This document shows positions 55,388 to 64,000 of a stretch of 64,000 bases of DNA, in pieces. The stretch spans positions 61,700 to 125,699 of the forward strand of contig DATAOI010000021.1 in assembly GCA_036265815.1 (NCBI GenBank). The letters are read 5' to 3'. This DNA is from Gemmatimonadales bacterium. GTDB lineage: Bacteria > Gemmatimonadota > Gemmatimonadetes > Gemmatimonadales > GWC2-71-9. The notes beneath the pieces are model-generated. The model did not search any database. It was not told where the DNA came from and worked only from the letters and a program-made list of their open reading frames with translations. The first letter of the stretch is position 1; the number at the start of each line of letters is the position of its first letter. Made by a program: the position numbers and the translations under genes.

Positions 55388-55687
55388 AGGCTCGCTCTGG
55401 TCACAACAGGCCGCCCCGGGGCGCACGTCGCACGAGGAGATCACACGGCCTGACTCCCTGCGCGAGCCTCCCCAGCCCCCCAGGCACGCGCAGTGCGCGT
55501 GAGCGCGGCAGTGCCGCGCTGGTACAGTGGTGGGCGCAACAGCGTTGCGCGATGATCGGGCACGTAATGCCCGCGGGCCCGATGCTCGGGCGCAGGCGGC
55601 GGGCGGGGATCGCGGAGGGAGTCAGGCCGTGTGATCTCCGTCGAGCTACGTGTCCCCGGGGGCGGCCTGTTGTGACCGAAGCGAGCC
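55376..55687. repeat. Inverted pair of 78-bp copies around a hairpin array
   Basis: Left copy (55389-55466) and right copy (55608-55687) are inverted. The matches include a perfect 19-bp block (55399-55417 with 55659-55677), a perfect 24-bp block (55436-55459 with 55616-55639) and an 8-bp outer block (55389-55396 with 55680-55687). Between them are five tight hairpins: 55485-55501, 55502-55520, 55534-55550, 55557-55573 and 55577-55591. In addition 55376-55395 and 55462-55481 are a perfect 20-bp inverted repeat that competes with the long pairing. No reading frame is convincing. It lies between hisG (+) and pdxA (-). It resembles a miniature inverted-repeat element or a structured RNA, without an adjacent transposase or reverse transcriptase. 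Confidence 0.8.
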
Positions 55688-55765
55688 CCGCCCGCCGCCG
55701 GAGCCGGCGCCCAGACCCCGCCCGCCGACGGCGCCGACGTGCCGATTGTCATCAGCTACAGGTCC

Positions 55766-56674
55766 TCAAGTAGCTGCGCTTCGCCGCCGCGCCAGCCGAC
55801 TCGCCAGCTCGATCGCCACCCGCATGCTCGACGGATCCGCCTGCCCCTTCCCCGCGATGTCCAGCGCCGTCCCATGGTCCGGCGACGTCCGGGGAAACGG
55901 GAGTCCCAGCGTCACGTTCACTGCACGGCCGAACGCCGCCACCTTGATCGCCGTCATGCCGACGTCGTGGTAAGGAGCCAGCACAGCGTCGAACTCCCCC
56001 CGCATCGCCCGCACGAACACCGTATCTGCCGGAAGCGGCCCCGCCGCACCCAGTGCCGCCGCCGCGGGCCGGAGCACCCGCTCCTCCTCATCCCCGAACA
56101 GTCCGCTCTCCCCGGCATGCGGGTTCACCGCGCAGACCGCGATCCGGGGTGCCGCGATGCCCCACCACTCCCGCAGCGCCCGCTCGGTAGTCCGGCCGGT
56201 CCGCACCACCCGATCCGTGGTCAGCAGCGCGGGCACATCGCGGAACGGCACGTGGGTCGTGACCAGTACCACCCGGAGCTCCTCCGACGCCAGCATCATC
56301 GCGACGTCCACATCTCCGGCCAGGTGGGCCAGCCACTCGGTGTGCCCGGGATAGGGGAAGCCTGCCAGATGAAGGGTGTGCTTGTGCGCCGGCGCGGTGA
56401 CGATGCCGTCCACCTCCCCGCCGAGCGCCAGCTTGACCGCCGCCTCGACTGCGTGCCCGGCCAGCCGCCCCGCCCGGAGGGTGCGCGCCCGATCGTCGGG
56501 ACGCTCACCGCTGCCCAGACCCCAGGTGCCGACCGGCACCCGCCGGAGCGCGGGCACCGCCGCGATCTGGTCTTCGGCGCCCACCACGGTGATCTCGGCG
56601 TCCAGCGGATCGGCCAACGCGCGCGCCGCGATCTCGGGCCCGATCCCGCGGGGATCCCCCAGCGCGATCGCCAG
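55766..56674 (-). CDS. pdxA: 4-hydroxythreonine-4-phosphate dehydrogenase, non-canonical start
   Basis: About 302 residues (family about 330). It makes the amino-ketone precursor of pyridoxal phosphate, using NAD and a divalent metal. The N-terminal family signature is LAIALGDPRGIGPEIAARA. Metal-binding His residues occur in APAHKHTLH, PYHDVGMTAIK and RTSPDHGTALDIAG. No ATG, GTG or TTG precedes the signature in frame after the surA stop; a CTG at 56674 is the nearest candidate, and TTG 56617 would delete the signature. The surA stop is 25 bases upstream, so translation may be coupled. Confidence 0.85.
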   Translation of the reverse strand: MAIALGDPRGIGPEIAARALADPLDAEITVVGAEDQIAAVPALRRVPVGTWGLGSGERPDDRARTLRAGRLAGHAVEAAVKLALGGEVDGIVTAPAHKHTLHLAGFPYPGHTEWLAHLAGDVDVAMMLASEELRVVLVTTHVPFRDVPALLTTDRVVRTGRTTERALREWWGIAAPRIAVCAVNPHAGESGLFGDEEERVLRPAAAALGAAGPLPADTVFVRAMRGEFDAVLAPYHDVGMTAIKVAAFGRAVNVTLGLPFPRTSPDHGTALDIAGKGQADPSSMRVAIELASRLARRRSAAT

Positions 56675-56699
56675 GCGGGGCCGCGCGCTGGCCCGCCCG

Positions 56700-58139
56700 C
56701 TAGGCGCGGATATCGACGTAGGTCGCCTTGCGGAGCCGATCCAGATACCGGCGGATGGCGAGCTGCTGGCTGAGCTGCTCGCGGATCTTGTCCTTGACGT
56801 CCTCGTACTTGATGTCGCCCGGCGCGCGCCGAGCGGTCACCTGCAGCACCACGAACTGCTGCCGCCCGCCGGCGCCCTCGAGCGGAAAGACCGGGATCAC
56901 GGCGCCCGAGTCGGCCTCCCCGATGGCCTTGGCGTAGGCCTCCGGCAGCTTGTCGATCGGCACGTTCTCGGCCTGACGCTCGGCGGATCGGTCGTGGTAG
57001 ATCCGCTGCAGCGAATCGAACGAGGCCCGGGCGAGCACCCGGGCGCGGACCAAACCGGCCAGCGCCCGCGCGCTGTCCACGTGAACGGAGTCGATCTCGG
57101 GGACCAACAGGATGTGCCGTGCCTGGATCTCGCCCGGCTGCACCCGCTCCACTTGAATGATGTGGTATCCGAACGGCGACTCCACCGGATCGGAGATGGT
57201 CCCGGGCTTGAGCGCGAACGCCACCCGCTCGAACTCCGGCACCATAACGCCACGGCGGAACCAATTGAGCGAGCCGCCCTGATCCTTCGAGCCCGGATCC
57301 TGGGAAAAGCGCTTGGCAGCGGTGGCGAAGTCGGCCCCGCGCCGAAGCTCGAGCACGATCGAATCGGCCCGCGCCTTGGTCCGCGCCTTGGCCTCGGGGG
57401 ACGGCTTCGGACTGATGATGATCTGGCGGAAGGAGAGCGTGGCCGGCCGGGACCCGAGATTGCCCTTCTGCTCCTCGAAGAACGCCCGCATCTCCTGCTC
57501 GGTGGGTGAGACCGGCTTGAGCTTGCCGTCGTTCCGGAGCTTTTCGATGAGCCGGTTCTGGAACGCCGCGCGGCGCTGCTGATCGGTGAGCCAGCGGCGG
57601 TACTCCTCCGGTGTCTGAAACCCGGCTTTCTTGAGCTCGTTCTTGAAGTCCACTTCCGAGGTGAAGTTGGTCCGTACCTTCTTCATCTGCTCCTCCACCC
57701 CTTCCGCGATCTCCTGATCGGTCACCTTGATCGCGGTGTCGCGCTGGGCCTGCTGCACCAGCAGCTCCTCATCGACGATGGAGGACACGACCTGCTTCCG
57801 GAGCCCCGCCAATCCCGCCGAATCGGTTGGCAGGTGCCCGCCTTGCGACTGCCGGGAGAAGATCTCCTCGTCCACCTGCGACGCCAGCACCGGACGGTTC
57901 CCCACCACGGCGACGACCCGGTCCACCACCACCGTCGAATCGGTGCGGGTCAGCGGCGGACCCGAGACGGCCACGCTGTCCGGAGCGGCGCTGGCTGCCG
58001 TGCTGTCGGAGATGACCGCGCCCGTGTCGGGGCGGACCGACCCGGTGGAGTCCTGAGCCGCGAGCCGTCCGACGCCCGGCGGCGCGGCACACATCAACGT
58101 GGCGAGAAGCACTCCGCCACGATAACAACGATCCTGCAT
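56700..58139 (-). CDS. surA: Periplasmic chaperone/peptidyl-prolyl isomerase SurA-like
   Basis: 479 residues. Signal peptide at GGVLLATLMCAAPPGVGRLAAQ, then a low-complexity Asp/Ser/Ala linker, then SurA N domain (VVDRVVAVVGNRPVLASQVDEE). One clear parvulin domain (RQIIISPKPSPEAKA ... SQDPGSKDQGGSLNWF ... GTISDPVESPFGYHIIQVER) and a second, degenerate one beginning IQARHILLVPE. It escorts outer-membrane proteins to the BAM complex. It starts two bases after the other parvulin gene and precedes pdxA, as surA does in many genomes. Confidence 0.92.
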   Translation of the reverse strand: MQDRCYRGGVLLATLMCAAPPGVGRLAAQDSTGSVRPDTGAVISDSTAASAAPDSVAVSGPPLTRTDSTVVVDRVVAVVGNRPVLASQVDEEIFSRQSQGGHLPTDSAGLAGLRKQVVSSIVDEELLVQQAQRDTAIKVTDQEIAEGVEEQMKKVRTNFTSEVDFKNELKKAGFQTPEEYRRWLTDQQRRAAFQNRLIEKLRNDGKLKPVSPTEQEMRAFFEEQKGNLGSRPATLSFRQIIISPKPSPEAKARTKARADSIVLELRRGADFATAAKRFSQDPGSKDQGGSLNWFRRGVMVPEFERVAFALKPGTISDPVESPFGYHIIQVERVQPGEIQARHILLVPEIDSVHVDSARALAGLVRARVLARASFDSLQRIYHDRSAERQAENVPIDKLPEAYAKAIGEADSGAVIPVFPLEGAGGRQQFVVLQVTARRAPGDIKYEDVKDKIREQLSQQLAIRRYLDRLRKATYVDIRA

Positions 58140-58141
58140 CT

Positions 58142-59668
58142 CTACTTCCTCGGTTCCGACGGTTTGGCTGGCTGCGGCGCTTTCGGCGGCTCGGAGCTGG
58201 TGGCTGTCTCACCCGGTTTGGGGGCCGGCCGCGCGCCGGGCACCGGCGCCGGGCCGGTGGCAGGCCGCATGCCGCCCCGTTGCGCGCCAGTGTCGGCCTT
58301 GCTCTTGATCTCGCTGGCGATCTCGACCGACCGGTTGACGCCCGCGTCATACACCCGATAGGGGAGCCGGTCGCGCAGCAGCGTGCCCAACGCGGCCGGC
58401 AGCGGCCGGAGACGCTGCTTCCCGGCGATGAGCTGGTCGAAGTAGCGCTCCACCTTGAGCTCCGCGACCTTGTCCCGCTCCCCCGGGGTGACCCCCGGAT
58501 CGGTGACGTCGGTCGCGTCGAGGCCCATCTCGTTCTTCAGGGTGTCGAGCTGGGTCTGGTAGCGCCGCTGCATCGCGGCCCACTCCACCGGCGAGACCGT
58601 GATCTTGGCCGAGTCGGCCTGCCGCAAGAGCAGCACGTTCTGCGTCAGGATCCGGGCGAACCGGTTCAGCATGCTGTCGTTACCCGCTTTGAGCTGGGAG
58701 GTGTATTGCGGCGGCAGCGCCCGCACCCAGCGGAGATAATCCTGCACGGTGAGCTCTCCGCCGCGGTAGCGCACCAGCACCTTGGACGACTTGCGCGCAT
58801 CGTCGGGAGATTCGGCCGCGGTCCGCATCAGCACGGGTGCGTCCGGCAGCACCTCGATCTTGCTGCCTGCGGCCAGGCTGTCCATGTAGAGCGAGTCGAG
58901 ACGGACCCCCGCCCGCTCGGTGAGATAGTCCTCGATCCGCTCCCGCGCCTCGGCCAGGGTCGGGCGCTTGATGATATGGAATCCGAACGGCGTCTCGACC
59001 AGGTCGCTGACCTGGCCCGGCTTCAACGACCACCCCGTGCTGTCGAAGGCCGGGACGAACCGCCCCTTGGGGCTGGGCGGCAGGAAGCCGCTGTCCGCCT
59101 TGCTGCCCGGATCGTCCGACAGCTCGCTCGCGAGCTGACCGAAGCTCGCGCCCTTCCGAATCCGGGCCAGGGTGGCCTGGGCCTTCTCCTTGGCCGCCTT
59201 GCGGACAGCCGTATCGGTCTTGGGGCGCACGCCGAACAGGATGTGCTGCAGCACCCGCACGTCGGGCGAGTCGTAGACGCTGTCCACCGCCTTCGGATTG
59301 ACGGCTCCACGATGCGCCATGAGCGTATCGTGCCAGTGGGTGCCCTTGAGCTCGGAGAGCTCGGGCCACACGGCCTCGGCCACGCTGGCCGAGTCCGTCG
59401 GCAGCTTGCCGCGGGCCACCGCCTGCCCGAAGAGGGTATAGTCCACCCAGATGTTGGCGACGAAGGCTGCCGTCTCCCGGTCGAGCTTCACGCCCTTGCC
59501 GGCGGCGGCGAGAATGTCTGCCAGCCGTTGGGAGGGCAGCTCCTGTCCCCCGGCTTCGGCCGCCGTGTCGGCGTGGGCCGAGAACAGGTCGCGGAAGTTC
59601 GAGCAGCCCCCGAGCCCGGTGACGAGCGCGGCGGTGAGCACGAGGGAGGGGATGACCAGTCGTCGCAT
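58142..59668 (-). CDS. Parvulin-type peptidyl-prolyl isomerase lipoprotein
   Basis: 508 residues with a lipoprotein signal (VTGLGGCSNFRD, Cys22). The single parvulin domain is at about 135-240 (VRVLQHILFGVRPKTD ... ELSDDPGSKADSGFLPPSPKGRFVP ... SDLVETPFGFHIIKR). Flanking regions resemble SurA N- and C-domains; the tail is a disordered Pro/Ala/Lys segment. It works beside SurA as a second periplasmic foldase. Lies 17 bases after mfd and two bases before surA, one transcript. Confidence 0.87.
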   Translation of the reverse strand: MRRLVIPSLVLTAALVTGLGGCSNFRDLFSAHADTAAEAGGQELPSQRLADILAAAGKGVKLDRETAAFVANIWVDYTLFGQAVARGKLPTDSASVAEAVWPELSELKGTHWHDTLMAHRGAVNPKAVDSVYDSPDVRVLQHILFGVRPKTDTAVRKAAKEKAQATLARIRKGASFGQLASELSDDPGSKADSGFLPPSPKGRFVPAFDSTGWSLKPGQVSDLVETPFGFHIIKRPTLAEARERIEDYLTERAGVRLDSLYMDSLAAGSKIEVLPDAPVLMRTAAESPDDARKSSKVLVRYRGGELTVQDYLRWVRALPPQYTSQLKAGNDSMLNRFARILTQNVLLLRQADSAKITVSPVEWAAMQRRYQTQLDTLKNEMGLDATDVTDPGVTPGERDKVAELKVERYFDQLIAGKQRLRPLPAALGTLLRDRLPYRVYDAGVNRSVEIASEIKSKADTGAQRGGMRPATGPAPVPGARPAPKPGETATSSEPPKAPQPAKPSEPRK

Positions 59669-59685
59669 GAAAGCTCCAGGATTGA

Positions 59686-62600
59686 TTACTGCACCACGGC
59701 TTTGAGCGCCCGCACCAGTGCGGGCACCAGCGGCTCGCCGCCGAGGCGGAGGAGCCGGAGCGAGAGAGGGACGGTGCGGCGGACCTCGGCGGCCAGCTGC
59801 ACGTGATCCAGTGCCGAAGTGAGTCCAGCAAGGCGCGGCGTGGTGCCGGCTCGGAAGGTGAGGCGCGCCTCGTCGCCTCGGACCAGCGCGTGCTGCACAC
59901 CCAGGACGGCTCCCAGCACGCGAAGCCGCGCCATGTCGAGCAGCATCTCGGCCTCGGCCGGTAACGGTCCGAAGCGCTCCCGCAGTTCGTCTCGCAGCCC
60001 ATCAATGTCGCCGGATGACGTGGCCCGCGCCAGTCGTCGGTAGAAATCCAACTTCACGTCGTCGTCCGGCACGTAGCCGTCGGGCAGATGGGCCGGACGG
60101 TCGAGCACCACGTCCGGCGGCAACGGCTGCTCGGCCGTGGTGCCCTGTCCCTTGAGCGCCCGGACGGTCTCCTCGAGCCATCGCATGTAGAGGTCGAAGC
60201 CGACCGCCTGCGCGTGCCCCGATTGCTCCGCGCCGAGCAGGTTACCGGCGCCCCGAAGCTCGAGGTCCTTGAGGGCGATCCGGTACCCCGCCCCCAGCTC
60301 GGTATGATGCTCCAGCACCTTGAGTCGTTCCTCCGCATCCGCGTCGATCGTGTCAGGCACCAGGAGATAGCAGTAGGCCCGCCGGTGGCTTCGGCCGACC
60401 CGGCCCCGCAACTGGTAGAGCTGGGCCAGCCCGAACCGGTGCGCATCGTGCACGATCATGGTGTTCGCATTGGGTACGTCGAGTCCCGACTCCACGATCA
60501 TGGTGGAGACGAGAATGTCCACCTCCCCCGACACGAAGCCCTGCATCACCGACTCCAGCGCCTCGGCCGGCATCTGGCCGTGCGCGACCCCGATGCGGGC
60601 GCGGGGAGCGAGCGCCCGTACCCGCGCCGCGATGGTGTCGATGGTCTCGATCCGGTTGTGCACCACGAAGACCTGACCCCCGCGGTCGGTCTCCCGGGCG
60701 AATGCCTCTTCCAGCAGCCCGTCGTCCCATGGCTCGACGAAGGTGAGGATGGGCGAACGGTCCCGGGGCGGAGTCTCGATGAGCGTGAGGTCGCGGAGGC
60801 CGGCGAGGGAGAGGTGCAGGGTACGGGGAATCGGTGTCGCCGTCAGCGTCAGCACGTCCATCGAGAGTCGGAGAGCCTTCAGCCGCTCCTTGTGCTTCAC
60901 CCCGAAGCGGTGCTCCTCGTCCACGATGAGCAGGCCGAGGTCCTTGAACAGCACGTCCTTGGAGAGCAGGCGATGGGTTCCGATCACGATATCCGTCTGC
61001 CCTCCCGCCAGACGTTCCAGGGCCGCCTTCTGTTCTTTGGGCGTGCGAAAGCGCGAGAGGACCTCGATCTTCACCGGAAAGTCGGCCAGCCGCTCCATGA
61101 AGGTGCGGCCGTGCTGCTCCGCCAGGATCGTGGTCGGGACCAGCACCGCCGCCTGCTTGCCTCCCTGGACCGCCTTGAAGGCGGCCCGCACCGCGACCTC
61201 GGTCTTGCCGTACCCCACGTCGCCCACCAGCAGCCGGTCCATCGGCCGGGGCCGCTCCATGTCGGCCTTGAGCTCCTCAGTGGCCTTCCGCTGGTCGGGG
61301 GTATCCTCGTAGAGGAAGCTCGATTCGAGCTCTCGCTGCCAACGGCTGTCCGGGGGAAAGGCGTAGCCCCCGGTCACGCTGCGCCGGGCGTAGAGGTCGA
61401 GCAGCTCGGCGGCCATCTGATTGATCGCCTGGCGGGTGCGCTCCCGCACCCGCTGCCAGCTGGAGCCGCCCAGGCGGTGCAACCGCGGCGGCGGCCGATC
61501 CCCATCCTCCCCGGCCGCGCGATAGCGCTCCAGCTGGTCCAGCCGGTAGAGCGGGACGTTGAGCCGATCGCCGCCCTCGTACTCCACGATCGCCACTTCC
61601 AGGGTCGATTCCCCCGCGGTGATGGTCTCGATCCCCCGGTAGATCCCGATGCCGTGGTCCAGATGGACGACGTAATCACCTTCGGTGAGCGCGCCGGTGG
61701 CCATCGACGGTGCAGCCTGCCGGTAGCGGCGCGGACGCCGGAGACGGCGGGCGCGGCGGAAGATCTCGTGATCGGTGAGCACCCGGAGCGCCGGCATCAC
61801 GAAGCCGCCGTCCAGCGCGCCGATCGCGAGCGTGGCGCGGACCCCGGCACGCCCGCCGTCCTCCAGCAGCTCGTCCAGCCGCTCCAGCTGCCCTTCGTTG
61901 TCGCAGAGAATCAGCGTGGGCGGCGACCCGGCGAGCAGCGCCCGCAGCCGGTTGAGGTCGCGGTCGATCCGCTCGGGCGGAAAGAACCCGAACTGCAGAT
62001 CGGTCTGCTCATCGCGGAGCAGCAGCCGGGGATACGCCTCGATCCGGCTCACCCACTGCGCCGGGCTCTCCAGGATGTCTTCCCGGCTCGGCACCTCCTC
62101 GCCCAGGCGGCGGGCAACTTCCAGGTGGTGCTGGGCCTCGCGCCAGGCGCGGTCGACCTCATCGTGGTCAGGGCCGAACGCCTCCTCCAGAACGATCGTA
62201 TCCGAGGGCAGCAGCTCCAGCAGGGTGCGCCGCGCCGTGGCCGCGTCGGTCGACCGCACCTCCTCGGCTGTGATCGGCAGAACGGTGATCTCGTTCAGCT
62301 CCTGGAGCGACCGCTGGGTGGTCAGGTCGAAGCCGCGAATAGATGAGATGTCGTCGCCCCACCATTCGAGACGCGCCGGTACCGCCATCCCGAAACCGTA
62401 AACATCCAGGATCCCGCCCCGGACGCTGAACTCGGCCACCTCGGTGACCGTCGCCACCCGGTGGTAGCCCATGCGCTCCAGGGTACGGGCGATCTCCGCC
62501 GGCGGACGCCGCTCCCCGGTGGTGAGCCGCAGGCGGAGCCGCTCGAGCGCCACGGGCATGAGGGTCCGCTCGGCGGTGGCGCGGGCGGTGGTGACCAGGA

Positions 62601-62949
62601 TGCGGAGCCGGCCCTGCAGCAGCGCCTCGATCGTCTCCGCCCGCTCCCCCGCGATCTCGTAGTGGGGTTCGTCCTCGCCCAGCGCCTCCCGCTGCGGGTA
62701 GAGCGCGACGCCGCCATCGGTGAGATGGGCAAGATCGTTGAGCCATCGCTCCCCATCGCCAGGGGTGGGAGCAACCACCGCGAGCAGCCGCTGCGGCAGC
62801 GTCCGCGCCAGCCACGCCACCAGCACGGCGCCGCTGGAGCCGGGCAGGCCGCCCAGCCGCAGCCTGCTCCCCCGCCCGGGCAGTCGCGGAATCAGGTCCT
62901 GCGCGGCCGGCGCTCGCTCGAAGGCGTCCAGGACCGGGCGGAGTCTCAT
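59686..62949 (-). CDS. mfd: Transcription-repair coupling factor
   Basis: 1087 residues from ATG 62949, whose first base overlaps the previous stop (TGATG). N-terminal UvrB-like/UvrA-binding domain, CarD-like polymerase-interaction domain (about 410-490; GDYVVHLDHGIGIYRGI), RecG-like translocase with Walker A LVGDVGYGKTEVAVRAAF, DEEH box LLIVDEEHRFGV and QLRGRVGRS, and a C-terminal TRCF domain. It dislodges stalled RNA polymerase at DNA damage and recruits UvrAB. The order mfd - parvulin - surA - pdxA is one operon here. Confidence 0.96.
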   Translation of the reverse strand: MRLRPVLDAFERAPAAQDLIPRLPGRGSRLRLGGLPGSSGAVLVAWLARTLPQRLLAVVAPTPGDGERWLNDLAHLTDGGVALYPQREALGEDEPHYEIAGERAETIEALLQGRLRILVTTARATAERTLMPVALERLRLRLTTGERRPPAEIARTLERMGYHRVATVTEVAEFSVRGGILDVYGFGMAVPARLEWWGDDISSIRGFDLTTQRSLQELNEITVLPITAEEVRSTDAATARRTLLELLPSDTIVLEEAFGPDHDEVDRAWREAQHHLEVARRLGEEVPSREDILESPAQWVSRIEAYPRLLLRDEQTDLQFGFFPPERIDRDLNRLRALLAGSPPTLILCDNEGQLERLDELLEDGGRAGVRATLAIGALDGGFVMPALRVLTDHEIFRRARRLRRPRRYRQAAPSMATGALTEGDYVVHLDHGIGIYRGIETITAGESTLEVAIVEYEGGDRLNVPLYRLDQLERYRAAGEDGDRPPPRLHRLGGSSWQRVRERTRQAINQMAAELLDLYARRSVTGGYAFPPDSRWQRELESSFLYEDTPDQRKATEELKADMERPRPMDRLLVGDVGYGKTEVAVRAAFKAVQGGKQAAVLVPTTILAEQHGRTFMERLADFPVKIEVLSRFRTPKEQKAALERLAGGQTDIVIGTHRLLSKDVLFKDLGLLIVDEEHRFGVKHKERLKALRLSMDVLTLTATPIPRTLHLSLAGLRDLTLIETPPRDRSPILTFVEPWDDGLLEEAFARETDRGGQVFVVHNRIETIDTIAARVRALAPRARIGVAHGQMPAEALESVMQGFVSGEVDILVSTMIVESGLDVPNANTMIVHDAHRFGLAQLYQLRGRVGRSHRRAYCYLLVPDTIDADAEERLKVLEHHTELGAGYRIALKDLELRGAGNLLGAEQSGHAQAVGFDLYMRWLEETVRALKGQGTTAEQPLPPDVVLDRPAHLPDGYVPDDDVKLDFYRRLARATSSGDIDGLRDELRERFGPLPAEAEMLLDMARLRVLGAVLGVQHALVRGDEARLTFRAGTTPRLAGLTSALDHVQLAAEVRRTVPLSLRLLRLGGEPLVPALVRALKAVVQ

Positions 62950-64000
62950 CAAGGCTGCCGCCTCCAGACGCTCGCGAGCGCGACCTCACCGAGACCAAGG
63001 GCCAAGGCCAGCCAGAGAAGCGGCCCTCGGAGATCCCCTCGGGCGGCCGAGGAGAACGCCCCCGAGCCGGCGTCCTCGAGCGAGACGATCCGCGCGTCCG
63101 GCCAAAGCCGGCGCACCTGGCGATCCGGGGCGCGCGCGAGGAGCGATTCGCGGGGATCGACGTTGGCGGTGATCGCCCCGACGGTGTCGTCTCCCACCAC
63201 GAGGTAATAGGCGCCGGTCTCGACCGGGCGGAAGACCCCGCCACCTTCCACCCGCCATTCTCGTTCGCCCTGGCGCACGGCGGTGATCAGATCGGGCAGC
63301 GGCAGCGGATCGCCGGGCGCACCATCGGCCAACGCCACCTCACCTCGGGCGAGCCGGTTCACCAGTGCATCCATGAACGGCATGAAGCCGGCTGAGGTAG
63401 GCAGCTCGGTCCAGTCCGGATCCAGCCGACTTCCCAGGATCAGCACGTTGCCGCTCCGCACCAGCCAGGGTGCGCCGCCGGCCGTGGCCAGCACGCCGGT
63501 ACGCCCGCTCTCTCTGGACTCGAGCCGGTAGCGCCGCTGTACCCGGATCCGACCCAGCAGAGGACCGCTGTCGCTACTGGCCGGCTCGGCGACCGGCGCC
63601 CCGAAGCTCCAGGTCACCCCGCGGGCCGCGAGCGAGCGATTCAAGGCACCGATCGCGGCGGGGTCTTCCGGTGGGAGCACGATGGAGCTGCCTCGTCCCA
63701 GGCGCCCAACGGTGACCAGGTCGCCGCTGGCGATGCGGTGGTTGGTCATGAGCACCTGGCACGCCGCGGCCACGAAGCGCCCGCCCGAGTCCCAGTTCAC
63801 CCGGGCCACCGGGGCCACCCGCACCACTGCCACCCGGCGGTCATCGAGGCGCAGCTCGTCGGGATCGAGCTCGGCCGTAAGGATCCACCAGCCGACCGGC
63901 ACGCCTGGAAGCGCCAGCACAGCGTGGCCCCCGAAGCGGGCCAGGGCCTGCCTTGCCGGCCGGGTCCCGAGCTGGGCGGCCACCGGGACCGTGGGGCCGG
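62949..64000 (-). CDS. Membrane protein, BatA/aerotolerance-type C-terminal part (5' end outside window)
   Basis: The frame stays open to base 64000, so the start is outside; a GTG at 63983 is internal. Visible part is about 350 residues: a long periplasmic region with VGWWILTAELDPDELRLDD, FVAAACQVLMTNHRIASGDLVTVG, and a closing helix (LLWLALALGLGEVALASVW). Layout resembles the C-terminal halves of BatA/VWA-type or DUF4159 membrane proteins seen in this type of genome; homology is not certain. It overlaps mfd by one base. Confidence 0.6.
   Translation of the reverse strand, partial: GPTVPVAAQLGTRPARQALARFGGHAVLALPGVPVGWWILTAELDPDELRLDDRRVAVVRVAPVARVNWDSGGRFVAAACQVLMTNHRIASGDLVTVGRLGRGSSIVLPPEDPAAIGALNRSLAARGVTWSFGAPVAEPASSDSGPLLGRIRVQRRYRLESRESGRTGVLATAGGAPWLVRSGNVLILGSRLDPDWTELPTSAGFMPFMDALVNRLARGEVALADGAPGDPLPLPDLITAVRQGEREWRVEGGGVFRPVETGAYYLVVGDDTVGAITANVDPRESLLARAPDRQVRRLWPDARIVSLEDAGSGAFSSAARGDLRGPLLWLALALGLGEVALASVWRRQP

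Noticed and set aside
55376..55687. Possible retron or CRISPR array
   Set aside because: The repeats are inverted, not regularly spaced direct repeats, and no reverse transcriptase or cas gene is near.

Overview
The window is a compact, GC-rich bacterial chromosome segment. It has dense operons with ATGA/GTGA overlaps, two TonB-dependent receptors with an N-terminal carboxypeptidase-regulatory domain, a caa3-type oxidase with a c-type cytochrome domain on subunit II, lipoproteins, SurA, Mfd and several large hybrid sensor kinases. This points to a didermic, aerobic, heterotrophic soil-type bacterium. Gene style and content suggest Gemmatimonadota or a neighbouring phylum, but no rRNA is present, so this is inference.

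Layout. 1-2413 (-): the visible 804 residues of a TonB-dependent receptor that runs off the left edge. 2414-3181 holds no supported gene. 3182-3705 (-): a five-tRNA operon, His-Trp-Glu(CTC)-Glu(TTC)-Lys, with its own promoter and a terminator hairpin. 3765-14661 (-): one long collinear block. In transcription order it encodes a PQQ dehydrogenase with the lanthanide signature, a cytochrome c lipoprotein, oxidase subunits II, I and III, a small membrane protein, CtaG, an atypical Nramp-like transporter, two PRC-barrel proteins, an EamA transporter and a class IV aminotransferase/ADC lyase. 14789-16947: Ca2+/H+ antiporter, GNAT acetyltransferase and a Ser/Thr-rich lipoprotein. 17104-21483 (-): tyrosine catabolism, hpd-hmgA-aacS. 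21712-27178 (+): a sensory cluster of CheB, CheR-PAS, a PAS hybrid kinase and a degenerate stand-alone HATPase. 27621-29418 (+): ECF sigma factor and zinc-binding anti-sigma factor. 29428-31905 (-): a second hybrid kinase. 32034-32250: remnant of an FtsX-type permease. 32510-35605 (+): second TonB receptor. 35641-36273 (-): beta-barrel protein. 36452-40520 (+): a GldA / fused GldF-GldG / DUF4340 ABC system. 40534-45402: small accessory genes (membrane proteins, SRPBCC protein, Zn-alcohol dehydrogenase, M50 protease) flanked by two paralogous 86-90 residue proteins of unknown function. 45638-47548 (-): MHYT hybrid kinase. 47774-50106: tRNA-Ile, a very acidic small protein, typA. 50112-55338: CDF exporter and hisD (-), diverging from corC-hisZ-hisG (+). 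55346-55687: a non-coding structured repeat region. 55766-64000 (-): pdxA, surA, a second parvulin, mfd and a membrane protein cut by the right edge.

How the parts fit. Electrons from the PQQ dehydrogenase could pass through the neighbouring cytochrome c to the caa3 oxidase. Hpd and HmgA carry tyrosine-derived carbon toward fumarylacetoacetate, and AacS would activate the acetoacetate released from it. HisZ and short-form HisG make the two-subunit first enzyme of histidine synthesis. SurA and the second parvulin would serve outer-membrane proteins such as the TonB receptors.

The strongest unexplained signals are: the roughly 310-bp inverted-repeat/hairpin region at 55376-55687; the paralogous small proteins at 40534-40794 and 45130-45402; the two sensor-kinase ATPase domains altered at the same key positions; and the Nramp-like protein lacking the canonical metal motifs.
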